From positions 1 through 9,071 of the forward strand of contig CALFUF010000025.1 of the NCBI GenBank assembly GCA_937916405.1: a stretch of 9,071 bases of DNA, read 5' to 3'. Positions 1 through 6,014 of this stretch are shown piece after piece. The notes below the pieces were generated by a model. That model was not told the DNA's origin. It did not search any database and was given only the letters and a program-made list of their open reading frames with translations. Made by a program: the position numbers and the translations under genes. Numbering within the stretch: the stretch's first letter is position 1; each line of letters opens with the position of its first letter. The DNA comes from an uncultured Prevotella sp. (GTDB lineage Bacteria > Bacteroidota > Bacteroidia > Bacteroidales > Bacteroidaceae).

Positions 1-317
1 TCTTGAACCGTATCGACGAGATTATCACCTTCCTGCAACTGTCACAGGAGCAGATCGCCGATGTGGTACGCTTGCAGATGAAGAAGGTGACGGACATGCT
101 GGAACCACAGGGTATCCAACTGCAGATAACCGATGCCGCTGTCAAGTATCTTGCCCAAGAGGGTTACGACCCCGACTTTGGTGCGCGACCTGTCAAGCGA
201 GCCATCCAGCATCTGGTACTCAACGACCTTTCGCGAAAAATCCTTGCCGACGAGGTAGACCGCTCGAAGCCGATTATCATCGACGAGTTTGGGGACGGAT
301 TAGTATTCAGGAACTAA
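1..317 (+). CDS. clpB: ClpB disaggregase, C-terminal fragment (5' end outside window)
   Basis: This is the last ~105 codons of a Hsp100/ClpB AAA+ chaperone, which with DnaK/DnaJ extracts polypeptides from cytoplasmic aggregates. The frame is open at the left edge, so the TTG at position 3 is an internal Leu and not a start. The fragment begins at the NRIDEI motif, which carries the arginine-finger Arg of the second AAA+ domain. It continues through the small alpha-helical subdomain, with the sensor-2 motif GARPVKRAIQ roughly 60 residues in, and ends with the short beta-rich tail IIIDEFGDGLVFRN. The order and spacing match E. coli ClpB closely. The 'YDPDFGARPVKRAIQ' wording and the C-terminus favour ClpB over ClpA/ClpC. 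The stop is TAA at 315-317. The next gene converges on it 9 bp away, so transcription must end inside that neighbour or be limited some other way. The family call is secure; nothing can be said about its promoter. Confidence 0.92.
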   Translation, partial: LNRIDEIITFLQLSQEQIADVVRLQMKKVTDMLEPQGIQLQITDAAVKYLAQEGYDPDFGARPVKRAIQHLVLNDLSRKILADEVDRSKPIIIDEFGDGLVFRN

Positions 318-326
318 CGACAGACC

Positions 327-980
327 TCATAACGCCTCTTGGTCAGTCACATGATCAGTGGTATTGTCTGAGTCGTCCTTCATGAATTGCTGAGTCACAT
401 GAAGAATGGTACGATTACCTTGCGAATCCTTTAGTGTAATCTGAGCAGAACGCTCGGTTCCTGAAGGGTTCGCATCCGTTTTGATGGTCACATCTTTTGA
501 TGTCTCACTTTTCCATTCCATCTGTATCCAATCACTCAGACCTTCTGTAAAGAGCACAGGTGGTGTGAAGTCCTCCAAGGTAATGGTCTTTGACTCCCCT
601 TTTCCCGCAAAATCCAATGACCGCTCAAAGACTTGGGATGCTTCTTGGGTAATATCCAGATAGAACTGATTCCCGTTCTGTGTTTTCAAAGAATACTGGT
701 GCTCACGTGCCAGGTCTTCCATATTCTCATCCACTACCACCACAACGGCAAGCTGGTCGTTATCGTTCGTATAATAAGTGACTGTCACCCAAGATGGTTG
801 TGTGGAAAGAACAGTGATCTCATCAGTGGGGTCGGCAAAGTCTATTAAGGTATATTCCTTTTCATCCCCCAGAGCACCAACAGACATTTTCACATGAAAT
901 ACCACCGGTTTGTCGTCAGAGCTGCAGGATACCCATGTAAAGCATACCAGCAGCAGAAGATATGTATATAGCCGTTTCAT
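327..980 (-). CDS. Two-BACON-domain lipoprotein, likely surface exposed
   Basis: This 217-residue protein has a signal peptide with a hydrophobic core at residues 4-17 and a lipobox-like WVSC, giving lipidated Cys19. The residues after it, SSDDK, resemble the acidic export signal that sends Bacteroidetes lipoproteins to the cell surface. Two consecutive BACON-type beta-sandwich domains follow. The first is roughly residues 37-113 (PSW at 62-64, DEN at 84-86, Arg92, closing DITQEA). The second is roughly 118-198 (SDW at 149-151, Asn171, Arg177, closing HVTQQF). A short acidic tail of about 18 residues ends the protein. BACON domains occur in Bacteroidetes surface proteins and were proposed to bind carbohydrate or mucin, though many act as spacers. 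No catalytic residues are visible. The ATG overlaps the TGA of the upstream M6 protease (ATGA), implying coupled translation and a function linked to the proteases. Anchor, mucin-binding partner or protease inhibitor are all possible; none is shown by sequence. Confidence 0.82.
   Translation of the reverse strand: MKRLYTYLLLLVCFTWVSCSSDDKPVVFHVKMSVGALGDEKEYTLIDFADPTDEITVLSTQPSWVTVTYYTNDNDQLAVVVVVDENMEDLAREHQYSLKTQNGNQFYLDITQEASQVFERSLDFAGKGESKTITLEDFTPPVLFTEGLSDWIQMEWKSETSKDVTIKTDANPSGTERSAQITLKDSQGNRTILHVTQQFMKDDSDNTTDHVTDQEAL
977..980 (-). other. ATGA overlap between third M6 gene and BACON lipoprotein gene
   Basis: The TGA stop of the third M6 gene and the ATG of the lipoprotein share ATGA. 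This repeats the junction between the second and third proteases and places the lipoprotein firmly in the protease transcription and translation unit. Confidence 0.85.
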
Positions 981-2962
981 CTGAACACTATTTTTTTACC
1001 ATTATGGATATAGATACCTTTCGAAGGATAGAGCACACGACGACCGTTCAGGTCATAGTAGATGTCATTATCTGATCCGAGCTTCTCACCTACGATCTCA
1101 CGAAGCAGCGTTGTCTGACCGGCATCTATCATGAACAGCCGTGAAGTGGCAGCAGTAGTCTTGGGGAGGGCAAGCCACGCCTTATGTCCCTCAATGGTGA
1201 AAGATTCTCCATTTTCCGCTCCCCAATACCAACCGTAAGTATCTTGGTATTCGGAACCGGAATGTCCTAATGCCAATTTATAGAACAGATAATCTGTCCC
1301 ATAGACATCTGTCATACACCAGTCGTCATATCCCTGTAGCAAGTTCGGACCATCGTATGTTTGCGCATCATTGATTTCTTTCAGTGAAACGGCATCCGGC
1401 AGTGTCGTGTCCTCTCTTGTCAGTATCACAGGTGTTTTGGGAGGAATCACACCATCGCGCAATGTCTGGTCGGCAATCTTCTCGCAAACCAATTTACCAT
1501 CACTGTTCAATTCTGTCACAACACTGGCGGTTATTCCCTGAGGTAATTTGAAACTCTTCGTCCCATGATAGAAAGTGGCTTTGTTCAGCAACTGGGGGAA
1601 GTGTATATAGTTCTCTCCAAAGACAAACGACGCCAGCCCATCGATGATCGCCATCTCTGTCAATGACTTGTTCATATAGAGGGAGCCGTCACTGTTCGCA
1701 TGTATCAGTGTTGAAGCAGGGGTTGACGTGTTCGTCAGTTTATCATTCTCCCCATACGGATAAGCCCAGCCTGATGCATCTGTATAATAACTCTCATTAT
1801 TCGCAGGAATGATGGTGTAACGCTTAGCACTATAAGTATTTACCGCTGCAGTGATGGAACTCCACAAGTCATGGTCATAGTCGACATGGAAGATAACAAT
1901 ACCACTGCCAGGGAGTTCAGCATCCCATCCGCTCCGCTGGCGGTTCTCCACGATATAGTATTCGTTTTCATACCCGTCATTTCGAATCAGATAAGCCTTT
2001 GGTTTATCACACAGGGCAGGCATGTCGTCTACTGTAGTCCCCTGTGAGAGTTCCTCTGGTGTCAGCCAACCCATCAGCCAGCGCTCATGTGCGGAGTAGC
2101 CACAGGGCACATAGCCGTCACCGTTATAGTTGCCATAGTCCATCAACTCCCATTTCCCGACATATTTTGTCCCACCGTTGTAAAAGTCGGGAAAGCCGAA
2201 ACAATGGCTAAATTCATGGCATAGGGTTCCAAAGGTGGATTTACTGCCCTGCTCTGGCACGGCACAATAGCAGTCTACGATGTACGTTTTGTCATTGTAT
2301 GTAATGCTGCGCGGCTCACAATAATCCTCTTTGTCATCTTCTGTTGACTGGTTTTTATGCTCACTGATCCACCACTGGTGAGCCCAAATAGTCTTACTGT
2401 CTCCTCCGTCATTCATACCCTTACCGGCAAAGATTATCAGCAACTGATTGACGAAACCGTCGCCATTCCAGTCGTACAGACTCCAGTCAATATCACGTTC
2501 CAGCAATACGTCCATGATTTCGTTGACCAGAAACTGGGAGTTCTCATCATTAGCACTGTTGCTGGCATACCGTTCCCGTCCATTGGTGAGTTGTATGTAT
2601 TGCAAGTCGAATGTCAGGTTGAACTGTCCATAGCTTTGGGCATAGAAATAGTCGTGGACAGAGCCCTTATACGGCTCTACGTTGTAGTTCTCCGTATTCA
2701 TGATGGCATTCCACTTTTCTATTGTTGCAGTCTCATCACCCTCAAAACTCAAGTCACTGTAAGACACAAGCACGGTCAACTGATGCCGGTCACCAGTATA
2801 GTAATCACCTCCTGGCTGGCGTGGCTGTACTGCCCGATGGTGCGCCTGCTGACTACGTGGTGTGCCACGCCGGCAACCACGTTGTAGGGATTCCTGTTGC
2901 GCTGTTGCTGCCAGAGTGACTGTCAGCAGCAGAAAGGTCAAGATTTCTTTTAAATATCTCAT
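977..2962 (-). CDS. Secreted M6-family zinc metalloprotease with extra C-terminal module (third paralog)
   Basis: This 661-residue protein has a signal peptide (hydrophobic residues 6-20, likely cleavage ATA|QQ near 21-22). An Arg/Gln/His-rich pro-segment (about 22-55) contains Cys30. The M6 (immune inhibitor A-like) catalytic domain runs from about 60 to 448. It contains SVHDYFYAQSYGQF (101-114), a DWNGDGFVN acidic, probably Ca2+-binding loop (164-172), the zinc motif HEFSHCFGFPD (249-259; His249, Glu250, His253, Asp259) and a Met-turn-like WELMD (271-275). Residues 452-628 form a module absent from the two upstream paralogs. Its wording (ATFYHG, LPQGITA, GVIPPKTPVIL, KAWLALP) resembles a C-terminal module I have seen in many Prevotella/Bacteroides extracellular proteins. 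The tail YYDLNGRRV...KGIYIHNGKK (635-657) looks like a short T9SS-type sorting sequence. The start ATG sits in an ATGA overlap with the preceding gene and the stop in an ATGA overlap with the lipoprotein. Substrate is unknown; an active extracellular protease is expected. Confidence 0.9.
   Translation of the reverse strand: MRYLKEILTFLLLTVTLAATAQQESLQRGCRRGTPRSQQAHHRAVQPRQPGGDYYTGDRHQLTVLVSYSDLSFEGDETATIEKWNAIMNTENYNVEPYKGSVHDYFYAQSYGQFNLTFDLQYIQLTNGRERYASNSANDENSQFLVNEIMDVLLERDIDWSLYDWNGDGFVNQLLIIFAGKGMNDGGDSKTIWAHQWWISEHKNQSTEDDKEDYCEPRSITYNDKTYIVDCYCAVPEQGSKSTFGTLCHEFSHCFGFPDFYNGGTKYVGKWELMDYGNYNGDGYVPCGYSAHERWLMGWLTPEELSQGTTVDDMPALCDKPKAYLIRNDGYENEYYIVENRQRSGWDAELPGSGIVIFHVDYDHDLWSSITAAVNTYSAKRYTIIPANNESYYTDASGWAYPYGENDKLTNTSTPASTLIHANSDGSLYMNKSLTEMAIIDGLASFVFGENYIHFPQLLNKATFYHGTKSFKLPQGITASVVTELNSDGKLVCEKIADQTLRDGVIPPKTPVILTREDTTLPDAVSLKEINDAQTYDGPNLLQGYDDWCMTDVYGTDYLFYKLALGHSGSEYQDTYGWYWGAENGESFTIEGHKAWLALPKTTAATSRLFMIDAGQTTLLREIVGEKLGSDNDIYYDLNGRRVLYPSKGIYIHNGKKIVFR
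2959..2962 (-). other. ATGA overlap between second and third M6 genes
   Basis: The TGA stop of the second M6 gene and the ATG of the third share the four bases ATGA. This is a classic termination-reinitiation junction and implies roughly coordinated output of the two proteases. Confidence 0.85.
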
Positions 2963-4461
2963 GGCGTCTTCACATATTTTTTAAACGTTCCGTCTTTCTT
3001 CTTTACAATATAAATATGACCGGGCAGGGGGATATAGACCCGCTGTCCCTGCAGGTTGTAGAAGCATGACTCCGCATCATCAGACATGCGCAAGTCACGA
3101 ATACCCGTGGAGCCGCCCATAAAGGTAAACGATGCCACTCCGTCTTTCACACTGATATTCTCAATCGGTTTACCCATCAGTCTCGTGCCAATAGCATTCT
3201 CATGCAAGAGAGATGCTTTGGGTGATGAAGTATCCGTCAACGAGTTATTAGTGCCGTATGGATATGCCCAGTTCTTCTCATACGCCGTAGAATAGTACGA
3301 ACTATTATTAGCGGGAATAATCGAATATCGTTTATCAGTGGAAGAATTAGGAGTGCCCGTCTTCCAAATATCAGCATCATAGTCGACATGGAACACCACT
3401 ACCCCACTACCAGGCAGCGAGCTGTCCCACCCGGTCTGCTGACGATATTCAAGGATGTAATACTCATTACTATAGCCATCATTACGGATCAGATAAGACT
3501 TGGAGGTATCCATATCGGTAATGGTGACTGGCGAGGTCAGTTCCGTAGGAGTCACCCACCCTAACACCATCTTCTCATGGGCAGAATAGTTGGGAGGACA
3601 ATAGCCGCCATTGTTATAGTTTCCTTTATCCATCAGGTCCCAACTCCCGACGACTGAGGAAGAAGAACCATAGTAAAAATCAGGCAATCCCAGACAATGA
3701 CTGAACTCATGACATAAAGTTCCGAAAGAGCCATAGGTTCCTGATTGTGTCAACTCAGGAAAGATGCCATAAGCGTCCACTAAGTATTCCGTACCACCAC
3801 AGACAACGGAATAAGGTTTTCCCCATTCTCTATAATAGGGTGCATCCGCATGTCCACTGAGTGACCACTGGTGTGGATAGATAGTTGTCGCATCGTGCGA
3901 GTCATTCTGTCCTTTACCTGCATACAGAATAAGAACCTGATCGACATAGCCGTCATAGTCCCAGTCATAGGCAGACCAGTTGGATATCTCATTCTTCTTC
4001 TGGTCAAGGATCTCTGTCAGGAGCAAACCAGAACGGGTATCGTCATAATAATCGATGTCGCCACTCCGATACTCCTCATGCTTTTTGTTCATATGTACAT
4101 AAAACACATCGAACCTCAAGTCGAACTGTCCATTGCTCTGGTCAAAGAAATAGTCATGGACTGAGCCCCGAAACGGTGACTCATTGAAAGACTCCTTGTT
4201 GAAGATCTTATCCCACAAGGCATGGGGATCCGCATCTAGGAAATACAGGTCACTGAAGTCCACCAAAAATACCAGCTGTCGCTTCTCCCCGACATACTCT
4301 GCAGCACGACGGGACACCTCACCAGTCCGATGGGATTCTGCGACTGACACACGATAAGGGTGGCGCAACCTCGAACAAAGCGACCGCTCCTGTTCTGTGG
4401 CACCTGCCGTGACAATGGCTAAGAGCAAGAGGAAAGAGAGTATATATTTCTTATTTCCCAC
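2959..4461 (-). CDS. Secreted M6-family zinc metalloprotease (second paralog, GTG start)
   Basis: This is a 500-residue secreted M6 peptidase, closest in wording to the paralog just downstream. The signal peptide has its hydrophobic core at residues 6-20. A basic pro-segment (about 25-60) contains Cys29 and a dibasic SRRAAE. The catalytic domain (about 61-448) shows GSVHDYFFDQSNGQF (99-113), an acidic DWDYDGYVD loop (166-174), the zinc motif HEFSHCLGLPD (251-261; His251, Glu252, His255, Asp261) and a WDLMD Met-turn-like motif (274-278). The tail CFYNLQGQRV...GHIYIVKKKDG (466-491) resembles the tails of its neighbours and a short T9SS sorting sequence. GTG at 4461 is the chosen start: an in-frame TAG lies immediately 5' of it, and the signal peptide needs this start. 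No Shine-Dalgarno is visible, so expression probably relies on coupling to the upstream gene, whose 3' end it overlaps by 11 bp. Substrate is unknown. Confidence 0.9.
   Translation of the reverse strand: MGNKKYILSFLLLLAIVTAGATEQERSLCSRLRHPYRVSVAESHRTGEVSRRAAEYVGEKRQLVFLVDFSDLYFLDADPHALWDKIFNKESFNESPFRGSVHDYFFDQSNGQFDLRFDVFYVHMNKKHEEYRSGDIDYYDDTRSGLLLTEILDQKKNEISNWSAYDWDYDGYVDQVLILYAGKGQNDSHDATTIYPHQWSLSGHADAPYYREWGKPYSVVCGGTEYLVDAYGIFPELTQSGTYGSFGTLCHEFSHCLGLPDFYYGSSSSVVGSWDLMDKGNYNNGGYCPPNYSAHEKMVLGWVTPTELTSPVTITDMDTSKSYLIRNDGYSNEYYILEYRQQTGWDSSLPGSGVVVFHVDYDADIWKTGTPNSSTDKRYSIIPANNSSYYSTAYEKNWAYPYGTNNSLTDTSSPKASLLHENAIGTRLMGKPIENISVKDGVASFTFMGGSTGIRDLRMSDDAESCFYNLQGQRVYIPLPGHIYIVKKKDGTFKKYVKTP
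4451..4461 (-). other. 11-bp stop/start overlap between first and second M6 genes
   Basis: The GTG start of the second M6 protease (4461-4459) lies inside the 3' end of the first, whose TAA stop is at 4453-4451. The frames differ, so this is a true overlap and not a fusion. With a weak start codon and no ribosome-binding site, translation of the second gene probably depends on ribosomes leaving the first. Confidence 0.75.
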
Positions 4462-6004
4462 CTAAATAAAGTATTTTACGATTCGCACCTTCTGCATCAC
4501 GGACGATATAGACATTGCCCCAAACAGGTGTCGTTATCCGCCGTCCCTGCAAATCATAATAAACCCCATCTTTCAATGAAACAGTCTGACGGGTCATCCT
4601 AATACCTGTCGTTCCTCCCATGAAATCGAAGGATATCAGTCCGTCGTCCGACATCACGATATCGGTAATAGGTTTCGACAACAAATAATTACCTTCCGCA
4701 TTCTTATTTTGCATGAGAGCAGCAGGCACAGAAGTGTCCGTCAACTCATCATTCTCCGCATAAGGATAAGGAGCAGTTGACAGATGTATTTTGTTCATCC
4801 TATTCGCATTGAGATGCTTATGTCTTGTTTCCAGTTCTTTCTCCCAAACCGAGAAAAACTTATTATCCGCAGGTATGAGCTTATATCGGAATTTCTCTTC
4901 TGAAGAAAAACTATTCACGACATTTGCCATCCAAGCACTCTCATTATAGTTCACATGGAAGATGACCAATCCCTCCCCTGGGACACCAGCATCCCATCCT
5001 GTCCATTGCCGGTTCTCCAGCAACAGATACTCATTGTCAGTATGCTTGATCATATAAGCATCACCTCCTTCCGACACTGGTTTCATATCGGTGATAGTAG
5101 TCGACTCCGTCAACTCTATGGGTTGCTGCCATCCTAACAGCATCTTCTCTAATGAGGAGAAACTGGGAGGGCACCAGCCCCAGTTAAGAAAGTTACCGCC
5201 ATCCATCAGGTCCCACTCATCCACAGAGGCATAAGGAAGATTATCACCTACAGGATAAAGGTCTGGTAATCCTAAACAATGAGAGAACTCATGACAAATG
5301 GTACCGATACCACTCGGTATGGTTGTCGTAAAGTATTCTGAGCTTGCCGAATAGTAATTGATCTTCTTCCCGTCAGGAGTTGTAAGAGTGGAGAACGAAA
5401 AAGTATTGGGCCATATATGACCATAAGAGGTCGCACCTAAATTCCCTGCAACTCCTGCATAGACGTAGATCACCTGCTCCACATAACCGTCATTATCCCA
5501 GTCATACTGGGAGAAATCTATTTCTGGATGTTCTTCCAAGAAAAGAATCGTCGCATCTCTGACTGCATCCGTCCCATAATACTTTGTTTTATTATCAGGT
5601 TTCTCAAAGGGACAAGCCTTTAAACTCACCTGATAAGGACCATATACATCAAACTGAAGGTTAAACATCCCGTTCGACTGCGTACGGAAATAGTCCGCCA
5701 CGCAACCTGGTCCATTCCCCTCATTAAAGCCTTCCTCGTTGAAAAGGCTCTCGTAATACGCTTTGGGGTGATTCTCCAAGAACTCCAAATCAGAGAAGGT
5801 AAGCAATATGACCAGCTGATGATAGGTTTTGGCAGGATCCCATTCTCTACGGATGGCAGGAAGACGTCTTGAGGCTCGATGAGCATTTCCATCCGCCACA
5901 AGGTCTGGCATACAGTCTCCCTTCCTCAATTGGAGTTCCTCCCCCTGTGCCATCAAGCACAAGGGGAAGAATACCAAGAGTATACACAACAAACTTTTCC
6001 TCAT
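4451..6004 (-). CDS. Secreted M6-family zinc metalloprotease (first paralog)
   Basis: This 517-residue protein is the first of three tandem M6 peptidases. The signal peptide (hydrophobic residues 5-17) has likely cleavage LMA|QGEE. A pro-segment (about 20-60) carries DCMPD around Cys31 and several dibasic sites (RASRRL, IRREWD). The catalytic domain (about 62-464) has CVADYFRTQSNGMF (101-114), an acidic DWDNDGYVE loop (168-176), the zinc motif HEFSHCLGLPD (238-248; His238, Glu239, His242, Asp248) and WDLMD (264-268). It is the most divergent of the three. It carries about 15-20 extra basic residues (roughly 388-408, around RHKHLNANRMNK) just before the shared PYPYAENDELTDTS motif. The tail VYYDLQGRRI...GNVYIVRDAEG (481-506) parallels the other two. 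The start ATG lies 8 bp after the fumarase stop and is preceded by AAGGA, the clearest ribosome-binding site in the window. The family is certain; the substrate is not known. Confidence 0.91.
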   Translation of the reverse strand: MRKSLLCILLVFFPLCLMAQGEELQLRKGDCMPDLVADGNAHRASRRLPAIRREWDPAKTYHQLVILLTFSDLEFLENHPKAYYESLFNEEGFNEGNGPGCVADYFRTQSNGMFNLQFDVYGPYQVSLKACPFEKPDNKTKYYGTDAVRDATILFLEEHPEIDFSQYDWDNDGYVEQVIYVYAGVAGNLGATSYGHIWPNTFSFSTLTTPDGKKINYYSASSEYFTTTIPSGIGTICHEFSHCLGLPDLYPVGDNLPYASVDEWDLMDGGNFLNWGWCPPSFSSLEKMLLGWQQPIELTESTTITDMKPVSEGGDAYMIKHTDNEYLLLENRQWTGWDAGVPGEGLVIFHVNYNESAWMANVVNSFSSEEKFRYKLIPADNKFFSVWEKELETRHKHLNANRMNKIHLSTAPYPYAENDELTDTSVPAALMQNKNAEGNYLLSKPITDIVMSDDGLISFDFMGGTTGIRMTRQTVSLKDGVYYDLQGRRITTPVWGNVYIVRDAEGANRKILYLGGK

Positions 6005-6009
6005 TCTAT

Positions 6010-6014
6010 TCCTT
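6010..6014 (-). promoter_or_regulatory. Shine-Dalgarno-like site of the first M6 protease
   Basis: On the minus strand the sequence AAGGA lies 5 bases before the ATG at 6004 and overlaps the TAA stop codon of the fumarase gene. A clear Shine-Dalgarno is unusual for this lineage, and none of the other starts in the window has one. It supports the chosen start and suggests that ribosomes ending on the fumarase can reinitiate here. Confidence 0.6.

Noticed and set aside
318..372. Terminator between clpB and the lipoprotein gene
   Set aside because: Only weak 4-5 bp complementary segments with long loops are visible and no T-run follows on either strand.
2357..2887. Plus-strand open frame (176 codons) antisense to the third M6 protease
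   Set aside because: It overlaps the conserved catalytic region on the opposite strand and shows no motifs of its own.
5477..5503. DxDxDG acidic loop in the M6 proteases read as a dockerin or EF-hand
   Set aside because: The loop occurs once per protein at the same place in all three and is a normal part of the M6 catalytic domain, not a separate dockerin pair.
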